A DNA stretch of 64,000 nucleotides from assembly GCF_017603965.1 (NCBI RefSeq), contig NZ_CP071955.1:2294001-2358000 (forward strand). Direction: 5' to 3'. The translations under genes were made by a program, and so were the position numbers. Numbering within the stretch: position 1 is the first letter of the stretch; every line of letters starts with the position of its first letter. This DNA is from Xanthomonas fragariae. Its GTDB lineage: Bacteria; Pseudomonadota; Gammaproteobacteria; Xanthomonadales; Xanthomonadaceae. This document shows, piece by piece, positions 26,816 to 36,560 of this stretch. The notes beneath the pieces are model-generated. The model made no database searches, was not told the origin of the DNA, and saw only the letters and a program-made list of their open reading frames with translations.

Positions 26816-28153
26816 TCAGGCGCGGACGGCGCGGATACGCTCGCGCCACTGCCGCGCATTGGCGACCAGGGCAGCGGTGTCCATGTCGACCAGCTTGCGT
26901 TGCACCAGCTTGGGCTTGCCGGCAATCCAGACATCGGTGACCTGATGGCGACCGGCCGAATAGATCAGTTGCGACAACACATGATGCAGCGGCTGGGTCT
27001 CCAATGCGGACAGATCCACGCAAACCAGATCGGCCTGCTTGCCGATTTCGATCGACCCGATCTTGTCGCCGAAGCCCAACGCGCGCGCACCGCCCAACGT
27101 GGCCGCACGCAAGGTGGTGGCCGCATCTAGCGCGGTCGCATCGTTGGCCACAGCCTTGGCCAGAATCGCAGCAGTGCGGTTCTCGCTGAACATGTCCAGG
27201 TCGTTGTTGCTGGCGCAGCCGTCGGTGCCGATCGCCAGATTCACGCCGGCACGTTGAAGCGCGCAAGCCGGGCAAAAACCGGACGCCAGCTTGAGGTTGG
27301 ATTCGGGGCAATGCACCACGCTGACGCCGCGCTCGGCGCACAGATGGATTTCTGCATCGGTAAGCTGGGTCATGTGCACCGCGATCAGGCGGTCGTTGAC
27401 CAGACCCAGCCGATCCAGTCGCGCCAGTGGGCGCTGCCCGTATTGCTTGACCGAATCGGCCACTTCCTGCGCTGTCTCGTGCGTGTGCAAATGCACCGGG
27501 ATGTCGAGCTGGTCGGCCAGGATGCGCACACGTTCGAAGTTGGCATCGTTCACGGTGTAAGGCGCATGCGGCGCGAACGCGGTGCTGATCAGCGGATCGT
27601 CGCGCCATTGATCATGCAGCTCGCCGGCACGTGCGAAGTATTCGTCGTCCGACGATGCCCACGCGGTGGGGAAATCGATGATCACCGCACCAACCAGCGC
27701 ACGGAAACCATGCTGCTTGTAAACGGCCGCCTGCACATCGGCGAAGAAGTAGTTTTCGTTGACGCAGGTGGTACCGCCGCGCAGCATTTCAGCGATCGCA
27801 AGCGTAGTGCCGTCGGCCACGAACTCAGGCCCGATCACCGCCGCTTCCACCGGCCAGATGTGCTGCTGCAACCACACCATCAGCGGCAAATCGTCGGCAA
27901 TGCCGCGCAACAGCGTCATCGGGTTGTGCGTATGCGCATTGACCAGACCAGGCATCAAGGCGGCATCCGGACGCGAGACCGTCTGCTTCGGCGCAAACCG
28001 TACGCGCGCTTGGGCAATTGGCAGGATCGCGACGATGACGCCCTTGCTGACCGCAACGGCGTGGTCTTCGAGCACCACTGCATGCGGCTCGATCGGCACC
28101 ACGTAGCCGGCCTCGATCAACAGGTCGCACGTTTCGGTTGGGACATTGGTCAT
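26816..28153 (-). CDS. mtaD: TRZ/ATZ amidohydrolase (5'-methylthioadenosine/adenosine deaminase-like)
   Basis: 445-residue amidohydrolase. Metal motifs are [26 protein letters not shown] and [13 protein letters not shown], with [12 protein letters not shown] between them. It belongs to the MtaD/SAH-deaminase-like subgroup that deaminates methylthioadenosine, adenosine or S-adenosylhomocysteine. The start at 28153 has GGAA upstream; an ATG at 28165 also exists. It is 29 bases before ubiG, the same order as in pseudomonads. Confidence 0.9.
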   Translation of the reverse strand: MTNVPTETCDLLIEAGYVVPIEPHAVVLEDHAVAVSKGVIVAILPIAQARVRFAPKQTVSRPDAALMPGLVNAHTHNPMTLLRGIADDLPLMVWLQQHIWPVEAAVIGPEFVADGTTLAIAEMLRGGTTCVNENYFFADVQAAVYKQHGFRALVGAVIIDFPTAWASSDDEYFARAGELHDQWRDDPLISTAFAPHAPYTVNDANFERVRILADQLDIPVHLHTHETAQEVADSVKQYGQRPLARLDRLGLVNDRLIAVHMTQLTDAEIHLCAERGVSVVHCPESNLKLASGFCPACALQRAGVNLAIGTDGCASNNDLDMFSENRTAAILAKAVANDATALDAATTLRAATLGGARALGFGDKIGSIEIGKQADLVCVDLSALETQPLHHVLSQLIYSAGRHQVTDVWIAGKPKLVQRKLVDMDTAALVANARQWRERIRAVRA

Positions 28154-28223
28154 GAGCGATTCCATTGGGGATTAATTGCCGAACGACCACGAGCCGTCGG
28201 AGCCTGCAACAGGCGCGTAGCGT

Positions 28224-28724
28224 TTACCGTTGCATGCACCACCTGCCGCGCGCGGCGTGTTTGCTCGGCCGTAGAATCCGCTCCTGGGTCCATGGGCGAT
28301 CGTGACGCTGTTCGCGCTCAGCACGATGGACAGCGCCGGCGCCAGCATAATCTGCGGCGGACAGGCTCCACTTGGCGTGCTCGCTGACCACCCTGCCTGT
28401 TGCAGTGCTGCACACGTCGTTTTTCAGCAGCTGCCACTGGCTGAGGTTGCGCTGGAGCAACGGACGCAAGTTGCGGCCCTCGCGCACCAACAGCGTCAAC
28501 GCATCGTTACTGTCGTCTTCCGGACAACTGGACCCACGCGCCACGCCATCCACCGGCGCAACATTCACGCCGCCACCGAATACATCGGCAGCCGCGACCG
28601 CTGCGATGCTTGGTGCATCGCACGCAGCGGTGGTTGATCGTGCAAACGTCGGCAGCGCACTGCACAGCACCAACAGGACACTGGCACTGCGTAACGCTTT
28701 CTGCTGCCGGTGTCCCGAGTGCAT
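28224..28724 (-). CDS. Secreted protein of unknown function, downstream of efp
   Basis: 166 residues. It has a signal peptide with hydrophobic SASVLLVLCSALP and cleavage near TFA. The mature part has scattered Cys (AACDAPS, GSSCPEDD, NDVCST, WCMQR), a GVNVAPVDGVARG stretch and a REGRNLRPLLQRNLSQWQLL helix. I do not recognise a family. The ATG at 28724 lies four bases after the efp stop (TAAGACGATG), so it is probably co-transcribed with efp. The Arg-rich last 30 residues are less protein-like and may be a lengthened reading frame. Confidence 0.6.
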   Translation of the reverse strand: MHSGHRQQKALRSASVLLVLCSALPTFARSTTAACDAPSIAAVAAADVFGGGVNVAPVDGVARGSSCPEDDSNDALTLLVREGRNLRPLLQRNLSQWQLLKNDVCSTATGRVVSEHAKWSLSAADYAGAGAVHRAEREQRHDRPWTQERILRPSKHAARGRWCMQR

Positions 28725-28728
28725 CGTC

Positions 28729-29295
28729 TTACTTGACGCGTGCCGAGTATTCGCCCGAGCGGGTGTCGACCTTGATAATTTCGTCCTGGTTGACGAACAG
28801 CGGCACACGCACCACCGCGCCGGTTTCCAGCGTGGCCGGCTTGCCGCCGCCGCCGGACGTATCGCCGCGCACGCCCGGATCGGTCTCGGTGATCTTCAGT
28901 TCGACGAAATTCGGCGGCTGCACCCAGATTGGCGCGCCATTCCATAGCGTCACGATGCAGTCTTCTTCGCCCTTCAGCCACTTGTCCGCGCCGCCCATAC
29001 CGGCCTTGTCGGTCTGCACCTGCTCGAAGGTTTCCGGGTCCATGAAGTGCCAGTACTCGCCATCGCTGTACAGGTAGCGCATGTCGGTGTCGACCACGTC
29101 GGCCACTTCCACGTCGTCGGTCGCCTTCATGGTCATTTCGACCACCCGACCGGACTTGATGAAGCGGTACTTGATGCGGGTGAAGGCCTGGCCCTTGCCC
29201 GGCTTGACGTATTCGGTCTCGGTGATGACCGCCGGCTCGTTATTGACCAGGATCTTCATGCCGTTCTTGACGTCGTTCATGCCAACAGTGGCCAT
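28729..29295 (-). CDS. efp: Translation elongation factor P
   Basis: Relieves ribosomes stalled at polyproline. 188 residues, three OB-like domains, start ATG 29295 with GAGGAG upstream. The modification loop KPGKGQAF places Lys34 at its tip, the site of beta-lysylation in bacteria carrying EpmA/EpmB. epmB is divergently encoded 103 bases away, which supports that modification here. C-terminal [22 protein letters not shown] is typical. Confidence 0.98.
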   Translation of the reverse strand: MATVGMNDVKNGMKILVNNEPAVITETEYVKPGKGQAFTRIKYRFIKSGRVVEMTMKATDDVEVADVVDTDMRYLYSDGEYWHFMDPETFEQVQTDKAGMGGADKWLKGEEDCIVTLWNGAPIWVQPPNFVELKITETDPGVRGDTSGGGGKPATLETGAVVRVPLFVNQDEIIKVDTRSGEYSARVK

Positions 29296-29398
29296 GGTGC
29301 AGCTCCTCGATAAGACCACGACCTGCCACAGACCTGGCAGGTCGGATTAGAATGGGGGCGCCTGCCGCAACCGGCGGGCATTGGTTTTGTGACCGCAC

Positions 29399-30427
29399 AT
29401 GATAACCGCAGCCCCCCTCGCCTTACAGCCATCCCCGCCCCCCGCCCTGCAGCAGCCACGCTGGCAGCAGCAGTGGCGCGATGCCGTGCGCGACCCGCGC
29501 GAGCTGCTGGAGCTGCTCGGCCTGGACGCACTGGCGGCCGGCATTAGCGACGCCGCCGCTGCCCAGTTCCCGCTGCGGGTGCCGCGTGCGTTTGTAGCGC
29601 GCATGCGCCGCGGCGACCGCAACGACCCACTGCTGCGCCAGGTGCTGCCGCTGGACGATGAAATGCGGCCGGTGCCCGGCTTCGGCCTGGATGCGGTAGG
29701 CGATAGCGCCGCCAAAACCGCCGCCGGCGTCATCCAGAAATACCGCGGACGCGCCCTGCTGATCGCCACCGGCAGCTGCGCGGTGCACTGCCGCTACTGC
29801 TTCCGCCGCCATTTTCCCTATGCCGAGGAAACCGCCGCGCGCGACGGCTGGCACGAGGCGGTCGCTATGATCGCCGCCGACCCTGGCATCGACGAAGTCC
29901 TGTTGTCAGGTGGCGACCCGCTATCGCTGGCTACGCCCAAGCTGGCCGAACTCACCGATGCGCTGGCCGCCATCCCCCACCTAAAGCGCCTGCGCATCCA
30001 TAGCCGGGTGCCGATCGTACTGCCCGAGCGCGTCGATGCGCGGCTGCTGGCCTGGTTACGCGCCCTGCCATGGCCGGTAGCCTTCGTGGTCCACGCCAAC
30101 CACGCCAACGAATTCGATGCCGAGGTGGACGCCGCCATGCACGCCCTGCGCCAGGCCGGCGCGCAGTTGCTCAATCAGGCCGTGCTGCTGCGCGGCGTCA
30201 ACGACAACGTAGATGCGCTGGCAGCACTGAGCGAACGCAGCTTCGCTGCCGGGGTGCTGCCCTACTACCTGCATCAACTCGACCGAGTCGCTGGGGTGGC
30301 GCATTTCGAAGTGGGCGATGCGCATGCGCGTGCCTTGCACACCGAACTGTCCACACGCCTGTCCGGTTATCTGGTGCCGCGCCTGGTACGCGAAATCCCT
30401 GGCGACACGGGCAAGCGGTCGCTGTAA
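29399..30427 (+). CDS. epmB: EF-P beta-lysylation protein, lysine 2,3-aminomutase-like
   Basis: 342-residue radical-SAM enzyme, same length as E. coli YjeK/EpmB. The cluster-binding motif is CAVHCRYCFRRHFPY. The family's LLSGGDPLSL, RIHSRVPIVLPERV and HANHANEF blocks are present. It isomerises L-alpha-lysine to beta-lysine, which EpmA then attaches to EF-P. The gene is divergent from efp, so the two share a 103-base promoter region. Confidence 0.95.
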   Translation: MITAAPLALQPSPPPALQQPRWQQQWRDAVRDPRELLELLGLDALAAGISDAAAAQFPLRVPRAFVARMRRGDRNDPLLRQVLPLDDEMRPVPGFGLDAVGDSAAKTAAGVIQKYRGRALLIATGSCAVHCRYCFRRHFPYAEETAARDGWHEAVAMIAADPGIDEVLLSGGDPLSLATPKLAELTDALAAIPHLKRLRIHSRVPIVLPERVDARLLAWLRALPWPVAFVVHANHANEFDAEVDAAMHALRQAGAQLLNQAVLLRGVNDNVDALAALSERSFAAGVLPYYLHQLDRVAGVAHFEVGDAHARALHTELSTRLSGYLVPRLVREIPGDTGKRSL

Positions 30428-30627
30428 CGCCGCCTGTCACACGCGCTGTCGGCACGCGCCTGCATGCCGCCCCACCAATCTGGACACGCGTTCGATATAG
30501 GCAAGCGCGCATGCCGTCCAGGGAGCGCGCTTTGGTGCAATCTCGCATTAGTCGTGGCCCCTGTACGAGGCCCAAGAACGTTTTAGAGCCGCAGACAGCC
30601 TGGCCGAATTCTTGGATGTGACAGACG

Positions 30628-31395
30628 TCAGTTTCCGCTTCGCTTGGCGAGCATGGCCATGCGCTGCGCATCGGACAGGATGCCGCGAATCAGACGCACC
30701 TCCTGCTCGGTCATTTCGGCACGTAGCAACAGCCGGCGCAACTTGCGCATCGCAGACTCCGGCGCACGGCCTTTGTGGAAATCGATATCGTCCAGGGTCT
30801 CGCCCCACTGGCCGAACATGCCTTCCAGTTGCGCATGACTGGCAGGACCGTCGCGCAGGCCAGCGCTGGTCGCTGCTGGCGCAGACTCGGCCTCGCCTGC
30901 AGCCAATTGCGCCAGCCGCACTTCGTATGCCAACACCTGCACCGCCGCCGCCAGATTAAGCGAACTGAACTTTGGGTCGGAAGGGATATGCACTGCCGCA
31001 TGGCACAGCTGCAGCTCGTCATTGGTCAGTCCGGTGCGCTCGCGACCGAATACCAATGCCACTTCGGCCGGCTCGCCCGCTTTCGCCAAGGCGCGCTGCG
31101 CACCTTCGTCCGGCAGCAACTCTTCCAATGCCACCCGGCGCGCGCGCGCAGTGCAACCGATCACCAACGTGCAATCTGCCACCGCTTCGGCCAAGGTGGC
31201 GAAGATCGGCGCATCGCCAAGTACGTCTTCGGCGCCAGCGGAGCGTCGGAAGGCGTCTTCGTCGAGTGCGCGCTCGGGCGCGACCAACACCAATCGCGAA
31301 ACACCCATCGTTTTCATCGCGCGCGCGGCAGCGCCGATGTTGCCTGGATGCTGGGTACCGACAAGAACAAAACGGATGCGCTGACTAACGGACAT
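30628..31395 (-). CDS. trmJ: tRNA (cytidine/uridine 32-2'-O)-methyltransferase
   Basis: SPOUT-class methyltransferase, 255 residues. N-terminal FVLVGTQHPGNIGAAARAMKTMG is the family signature. VFGRERTGLTNDEL and IPSDPKFSSLNLAAAVQVLAYE form the SAM-binding trefoil knot. The C-terminal 80 residues are the TrmJ-specific helical extension. It is divergent from suhB, an arrangement common in gammaproteobacteria. Confidence 0.96.
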   Translation of the reverse strand: MSVSQRIRFVLVGTQHPGNIGAAARAMKTMGVSRLVLVAPERALDEDAFRRSAGAEDVLGDAPIFATLAEAVADCTLVIGCTARARRVALEELLPDEGAQRALAKAGEPAEVALVFGRERTGLTNDELQLCHAAVHIPSDPKFSSLNLAAAVQVLAYEVRLAQLAAGEAESAPAATSAGLRDGPASHAQLEGMFGQWGETLDDIDFHKGRAPESAMRKLRRLLLRAEMTEQEVRLIRGILSDAQRMAMLAKRSGN

Positions 31396-31512
31396 GAATG
31401 AAGAGTGGGAAGCTGTGCGGTCGTAGATGGTAAACTGCGTGACTGGCTTTCGCGCCGTGCCGCTCTTTCACCTTCGCCATTGTCCAACTCTGCCTTCACG
31501 GGAGCTTTAACC

Positions 31513-32346
31513 ATGCAGAAACCCGCCGTCACCGTCATGGTCAAAGCAGCCCGCCTCGCCGGCAATGTGCTGTTACGCGGTATCAACAAGCTCGACGCAC
31601 TCAATGTGGTGGAGAAAGGCCGCATGGACTACGCCAGCGATGTCGATGCCGATGCCGAGAAGGTCATCATCAAGGAACTCAAGCGCGGTTACCCCGAGTA
31701 CGCCGTGTTCGGCGAAGAAGGCGGCGTGCAGGGCGGCAAGAGTGGTCGCTACACCTGGGTTATCGATCCGTTGGACGGCACCAGCAATTATCTGCGTGGC
31801 TTCCCGCATTACTGCGTGTCGATCGCGCTGGTGGAAAACGGGGAGCCCACCGACGCGGTGATCTTCGACCCGCTGCGCAACGAGCTGTTCACTGCTAGTC
31901 GCGGCGCCGGCGCAGTGCTCAACGACCGCCGCATCCGCATCGCCGAGCGCAAAGATCTGGAAGGCGCAATGGTCCACACCGGCTTCCCGCCGCGCGAGCG
32001 CGCACGTGCCAGCGCGCAGTTGAAGTGTGTCGATGCGCTGCTGGTGCAGGCTGAAGACGTGCGTCGCACCGGTTCGGCTGCGCTGGACCTGGCCTATGTG
32101 GCATGTGGCCGCGCCGATGCCTATTTCGAAGCCGGCGTCAAAGCCTGGGATATCGCTGCCGGTGTCTTGCTGGTGCGCGAGGCCGGTGGCCGCGTCTGCG
32201 ACTACAAGGGCGCCACCCCACCGCGCATGGACAACATGGGGCCGGAAACGCAGCAGATCGTGGCCGGCAACATCAAGATCACCGACGCGCTGCAAAAGGT
32301 CATCGCCAACACCGGCTACGCCCGCGAGTTCGACGCCAAGTTCTGA
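31513..32346 (+). CDS. suhB: Inositol-1-monophosphatase family protein
   Basis: 277 residues from ATG 31513, with GGGAGC upstream. Metal-binding motifs [26 protein letters not shown] and the late [18 protein letters not shown] are intact, so it is a Mg-dependent, Li-sensitive phosphatase. SuhB proteins also act in ribosomal-RNA antitermination complexes. Divergent from trmJ. Confidence 0.96.
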   Translation: MQKPAVTVMVKAARLAGNVLLRGINKLDALNVVEKGRMDYASDVDADAEKVIIKELKRGYPEYAVFGEEGGVQGGKSGRYTWVIDPLDGTSNYLRGFPHYCVSIALVENGEPTDAVIFDPLRNELFTASRGAGAVLNDRRIRIAERKDLEGAMVHTGFPPRERARASAQLKCVDALLVQAEDVRRTGSAALDLAYVACGRADAYFEAGVKAWDIAAGVLLVREAGGRVCDYKGATPPRMDNMGPETQQIVAGNIKITDALQKVIANTGYAREFDAKF

Positions 32347-32570
32347 TCGCGCCCTGCGTGAGCATAGCTACTGTCTCCCTCTCAGTAAGCAAGCGCTCTT
32401 TGTGGGTCAAACGCAGTGCTCGATTTGAGCGCGCCGTCGGTCAGGTGAAAAGGCCATCACCGCGCCGACATCGGCAACGCGTTCCGCCTGGCCTCATTCG
32501 GCGGGCAGCACAGCAGCGCTGGTATTGCCTCGCGACCGAGGCCGCTCTTGCACAGCAGACCAAACAAATA

Positions 32571-32602
32571 AAGAAGGCCGAGATCGCGCTCCCGGCCTTC
32601 TT
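32571..32602 (-). terminator. Intrinsic terminator after sodA
   Basis: AAGAAGGCCG (32571-32580) pairs with CGGCCTTCTT (32593-32602). On the minus strand it is followed by TTTATTTG, so it serves the superoxide dismutase gene whose stop is at 32626. The 32347-32570 stretch after suhB shows no gene. Confidence 0.75.
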
Positions 32603-32625
32603 GCGTTACAGCGTCACTACAAAAC

Positions 32626-33237
32626 TCAAGCGATTGCAGCGTGATAGCGGCGCTCGACCTCGTCCCAATTGACAACGTTGTAGAACGCGCCGATGTACTC
32701 CGGACGACGGTTCTGATACTGCAGGTAGTAGGCATGTTCCCACACGTCCAGGCCCAGGATCGGGGTGTTGCCTTCGAACAGCGGGCTGTCCTGATTGGCG
32801 GTGCTTTCCACCACCAGCTTCTTGTCCGGAGTCACGCTCAACCAGGCCCAGCCCGAGCCGAAACGCGTGAGGGCAGCCTTGGTAAAGGTCTCCTTGAACT
32901 TCTCGAAACCACCGATGTCCTTGTCGATCGCCTTGGCGACTTCACCCTTGGGCTCGCCACCACCGTTGGGCGCAAGCACGGTCCAGAACAGCGAGTGATT
33001 GGCGTGACCGCCGCCGTTGTTGCGCACCGGACCCTGCAGGTTTTCCGGCAGGCTCTTCAGCTTGGATACCAGCTCTTCGATCGGCAGGTCCGCGTACTCG
33101 GTCCCTTCCAGCGCCGCGTTGACGTTGGTGATGTAAGTCTGGTGATGCTTGGTGTGATGGATTTCCATCGTCTGCGCATCGATGTTCGGCTCCAACGCGT
33201 CATAGGCGTAGGGCAACTGCGGAAGGGTGTAGGCCAT
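32626..33237 (-). CDS. sodA: Superoxide dismutase, Mn/Fe type (Mn-like)
   Basis: 203 residues from ATG 33237, with GGAGAC upstream. Metal ligands are His27 in [10 protein letters not shown], His in NHSLFW, and Asp/His in [12 protein letters not shown]. The Gln in NQDSPLFEG and GGHANHS favour manganese. No signal peptide, so cytoplasmic. It detoxifies superoxide, including that from the plant oxidative burst. Confidence 0.96.
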   Translation of the reverse strand: MAYTLPQLPYAYDALEPNIDAQTMEIHHTKHHQTYITNVNAALEGTEYADLPIEELVSKLKSLPENLQGPVRNNGGGHANHSLFWTVLAPNGGGEPKGEVAKAIDKDIGGFEKFKETFTKAALTRFGSGWAWLSVTPDKKLVVESTANQDSPLFEGNTPILGLDVWEHAYYLQYQNRRPEYIGAFYNVVNWDEVERRYHAAIA

Positions 33238-33494
33238 GCGTGTCTCCTGGACTTTGCCGCCCGGCAAAGACCGGGCGTTGCGGGGGTAGATGGTAAGGAC
33301 GGCGGCGGCGCTTACCAAGGGTATTGGCAGGGAAATTTCATTCCATCGCATGCCGTGACGTGTTCGCTGCACACCTTGCGCTATGCCCCAGTTACTTGAG
33401 CGTGAACCGTGACTGCGTCCTGCCGCGTTCAAAGTCCACACAGTCGCGCATCGGCATACTTGCTCTGCCGCACACATTCTTTCGGATCGTCTTC

Positions 33495-33935
33495 ATGCGC
33501 AAGCCCCCTCTGCTGATCATTGCGATCGTGCTGCTCGTCGCCGGCTTAGGCGGCATGCGCGCGATGCAAACGCCCAAGCCACAGTTCGCGCCACAACTCG
33601 ACGCGCCGATCGCTGCGATAACGCCGGCACATCAGGTTCCGCGTTTGCCGGCGTTTTTGCCCATCGAAGCGATGGCCACGATCGTGTTGATCCAGCGCGG
33701 CGGTCCGTTTCCGCATCCGCAGGACGGCAGCTTATTCGGCAATCGCGAGCATCGCCTACCCGAGCGCCCGCGCGGCTATTACCGCGAATACACCGTCGAC
33801 ACGCCTGGCAGCCTCGATCGCGGCGCACGCCGTATCGTCACCGGCGGCGCCCCACCCGCCGCCTGGTACTACAGCGACGATCACTACGCGAGCTTTAAAT
33901 CCTTCGAAGGCCCGACCCCGGATCAAGCACCATGA
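33495..33935 (+). CDS. Barnase-like guanyl-specific ribonuclease
   Basis: 146 residues. An N-terminal hydrophobic segment (LLIIAIVLLVAGLGG) is a signal or membrane anchor, so the enzyme acts outside the cytoplasm. The ribonuclease domain (about 55-136) shows GSLFGNRE, YYREYTVDTPG (Glu98), RGARRIVTGG (Arg112/113) and DDHYASF (His130), matching the Glu-Arg-His catalytic set of barnase. It overlaps the barstar gene by four bases (ATGA), so the inhibitor is made with the toxin. Confidence 0.92.
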   Translation: MRKPPLLIIAIVLLVAGLGGMRAMQTPKPQFAPQLDAPIAAITPAHQVPRLPAFLPIEAMATIVLIQRGGPFPHPQDGSLFGNREHRLPERPRGYYREYTVDTPGSLDRGARRIVTGGAPPAAWYYSDDHYASFKSFEGPTPDQAP

Positions 33936-34357
33936 ACATGGGCGACTTCGCGTTGGATCTGTCCGATCCGCAGCAATCCGGGCTGTATCAGGCCGACACA
34001 CATGATCTGAACATCATGGCGGCGCTGGCCCGCGATGCCGGCTTGCGCATCTTGCGTGTGGATCTTGCCACCTGCAGTGACAAACGCATGTTGCTGATGC
34101 GTCTGGCGACGCAACTGGATTTTCCCGCCAGCTTCGGTCGCAACTGGGATGCACTGAGCGATGCCCTGCGCGACCTGGCGTGGCTGCCATCACCGCACGG
34201 CTATGCGCTATTGATCGACGGTGCCCAAGAGTTGGCAAGCAATGCGCCGAACGACTGCAACACCTTGCTGGATATTCTCGATGAGGTAGCCAATGCCTGG
34301 GCGGCGCGCGGACTGATCTTCGCTGCGTTCGTGGCGCCGGCCAGCGCCTGCAATTGA
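33932..34357 (+). CDS. Barstar-family ribonuclease inhibitor
   Basis: 141 residues without a signal peptide, so cytoplasmic. The barstar-like core includes FPASFGRNWDALSDALRDLAWLP (the motif that plugs the barnase active site) and GYALLIDGAQ...LLDILDEVANAWAARG. It has an N-terminal extension of about 45 residues compared with Bacillus barstar. Encoded immediately after and overlapping the ribonuclease gene, it should protect the producer before export. Confidence 0.92.
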   Translation: MNMGDFALDLSDPQQSGLYQADTHDLNIMAALARDAGLRILRVDLATCSDKRMLLMRLATQLDFPASFGRNWDALSDALRDLAWLPSPHGYALLIDGAQELASNAPNDCNTLLDILDEVANAWAARGLIFAAFVAPASACN

Positions 34358-34390
34358 TGGCGGCTACTGAAAGAAATCGTCGGATCAACC

Positions 34391-34425
34391 GGTAGGCGCC
34401 GCGCTGCGGAACGTCGGCGCCTACC
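34391..34425. repeat. Hairpin between barstar and uup
   Basis: GGTAGGCGCCG (34391-34401) is a perfect complement of 34415-34425, with a 13-base loop. There is no T-run on either side, so it is a weak or Rho-assisted 3' end at best. It lies between two convergent genes. Confidence 0.6.
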
Positions 34426-34552
34426 AGCGCGTATCGGGCGCTTCTTCCCATCAGCCGCACATCTGTCAGTGGCAGCCGCATCGCAATCGCGTTGCGTGTG
34501 GGCCATCCCACATACCGAAGCACCGGCACGCAATCGCGCGCCGGCCAACCCA

Positions 34553-36445
34553 TCAACTATCCAATGCGCTCCAGCGCGCGTATGCCGCATCCAGCTGCTT
34601 TTGCGCATCGCCCAACGCTGCAGCGTGGGCGGCCATCGCCGTACTGTCGCGCTGATAAAACGCCGGATCGTTCATGGCCTCAGTCAACGCGGCGACCTGC
34701 TGCTCAAGGGTTTCGATCAATGCCGGCAACTGCTCCAGCTCGCGCGCGTCCTTGTAGCTGAGTTTGCGCTTCGGCGCGGTCTCCACAGCTGCTGCGCCCG
34801 CAACAGGTGGGGGCGAAACTGCAGTGGCCGACGCCTTGGCGACCGCCATCGCATTGCTCGCTGGCGTACGCCGCTGACGCAGCGAATCGCTATAACCGCC
34901 AATGTAGTCGCCGACCAGGCCCTCGCCTTCCATCACCAGCGTGGAGGTCACCACGTTGTCGAGGAAGTCACGATCATGGCTGACCAACAACAAAGTGCCG
35001 GTGTATTCGCCGAGCAATTCTTCCAGCAGCTCCAGCGTCTCAACGTCCAGATCGTTGGTCGGTTCGTCCATCACCAGCAGGTTGGACGGCTGTGCGAACA
35101 AACGCGCCAACAGCAGGCGATTGCGCTCGCCGCCGGACAGGCGCGTGATCGGCGCGCGTGCGCGCTCCGGGGTGAACAGAAAGTCCTGCAGATACGCATG
35201 CACATGCTTGCGCTTGCCGTTGATCTCGATGAAATCGCGGCCTTCGGCCACGTTCTCGATCGCACTCCAATCCTCGCGTAACGTGGAACGATACTGGTCG
35301 AAGTACGCGATCTGCAGATTGGTGCCGATGCGGATCTCGCCCTGCTGCGCCTGCAGATCGCCCAGCAACAGCTTGAGCAAGGTGGTCTTGCCGCTGCCGT
35401 TTGGGCCAATCAAGCCGATGCGATCGCCGCGCTGGATGATGGTCGAGAAATCCTTGACCATCGTGCGCGCTCCGAACGCGAAGCCGACTTCCTTGGCCTC
35501 GATCACCTTCTTGCCGGACGACTCGCCCTGCGAGACTTCCATGTGCACGTTGCCGGTCAGATCGCGGCGCTGCACACGTTCGTTGCGCATCGATTCCAGA
35601 CGCCGCACCCGCCCCTCGTCGCGGGTACGCCGCGCCTTGATGCCTTGGCGGATCCAGATTTCTTCCTGCGCCAGCAGCTTGTCCAAGCGCGCATTTTCCT
35701 GTGCCTGCGCGTTGAGCCGCTCTTCGCGGCGACGCTCGTAATTGGCCCAGTCGCCCGGCCAGCTGGTGACCTGACCGCGATCGATTTCGACGATGCGGGT
35801 GGCCAACGCGCGCAGGAAGCGCCGGTCATGGGTAACGAACAAGACGCTGCCGTTCCAGCTCTTCAGGAACGATTCCAACCAGTCGATCGCTTCGATATCC
35901 AGATGGTTGGTCGGCTCGTCCAGCAATAGCACATCCGGAGAGGACACCAGCGAGCGCGCCAGCAGCACGCGACGCTTCATGCCGCCCGATAGCCGCGCGA
36001 AGTCCGCATCGCCATCGAGTTCCAGCTTGGTCAGCGTCTCGCTGACGCGTTGATCCAGCGCCCAGCCTTCTGCCGCATCGATCTTGGCCTGTACCTTGCC
36101 GAATGCATCGGCATCGAACACCTCGGCATGGCTGAGTTGATGAAACTCGGCCAGCCAATGACCAAGCTCGCCCAGGCCATCGGCTACCACGTCGAACACG
36201 CTGCCAGCGGTGCCCTGCGGCACCTCCTGCTCCAGCCGTGCGATGCGCACGCCCTGTTGCACGCGCACTTCACCGTCGTCGGGCTTGAGCTGGCCAGCGA
36301 TCAGCTTCATCAAGGTCGATTTGCCGGCACCGTTGCGGCCGATGAGGGCGATACGCTCGCCCGGCTCGATCGCGAGATCGGTTTTTTCCAGCAACAAGGG
36401 GCCGCCGACGCTGTAGTCGACGCTTTGCAGAGTGATTAAAGGCAT
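34553..36445 (-). CDS. uup: ABC-F ATPase, Uup type
   Basis: 630 residues from ATG 36445. Two ABC domains without membrane segments: Walker A IGRNGAGKST and IGPNGSGKTT, signatures LSGGMKRR and LSGGERNR, Walker B LLLDEPTNHLD and LVMDEPTNDLD. A linker with RR-rich coiled segment joins them, and a C-terminal coiled-coil (about 560-625) binds DNA in Uup. Acts on ribosomes or branched DNA rather than transport. Divergent from dbpA. Confidence 0.95.
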   Translation of the reverse strand: MPLITLQSVDYSVGGPLLLEKTDLAIEPGERIALIGRNGAGKSTLMKLIAGQLKPDDGEVRVQQGVRIARLEQEVPQGTAGSVFDVVADGLGELGHWLAEFHQLSHAEVFDADAFGKVQAKIDAAEGWALDQRVSETLTKLELDGDADFARLSGGMKRRVLLARSLVSSPDVLLLDEPTNHLDIEAIDWLESFLKSWNGSVLFVTHDRRFLRALATRIVEIDRGQVTSWPGDWANYERRREERLNAQAQENARLDKLLAQEEIWIRQGIKARRTRDEGRVRRLESMRNERVQRRDLTGNVHMEVSQGESSGKKVIEAKEVGFAFGARTMVKDFSTIIQRGDRIGLIGPNGSGKTTLLKLLLGDLQAQQGEIRIGTNLQIAYFDQYRSTLREDWSAIENVAEGRDFIEINGKRKHVHAYLQDFLFTPERARAPITRLSGGERNRLLLARLFAQPSNLLVMDEPTNDLDVETLELLEELLGEYTGTLLLVSHDRDFLDNVVTSTLVMEGEGLVGDYIGGYSDSLRQRRTPASNAMAVAKASATAVSPPPVAGAAAVETAPKRKLSYKDARELEQLPALIETLEQQVAALTEAMNDPAFYQRDSTAMAAHAAALGDAQKQLDAAYARWSALDS

Positions 36446-36475
36446 TGCCCGATTGTACGGGAATTGGGCAATCGT

Positions 36476-36546
36476 GAATCGGGAATGGAAACGGCCGCCC
36501 CCTTGGTCTTTAGCTTTCGCGGTTCCCGATTCCCTACTTGCGATTC
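36476..36546. repeat. GAATCGGGAA inverted repeat between uup and dbpA
   Basis: GAATCGGGAA (36476-36485) and its exact complement TTCCCGATTC (36523-36532), followed by TTGCGATTCCGC. It shares the GAATCCC theme of other spacers here. The region also must hold the promoters of both divergent genes; no clear boxes are seen. Confidence 0.65.
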
Positions 36547-36560
36547 CGCTAAAATGCGCC

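Noticed and set aside
26787..27608. N-terminal extension of ubiG by about 270 codons
   Set aside because: Same-strand shadow of the amidohydrolase in another frame; UbiG begins at 26786.
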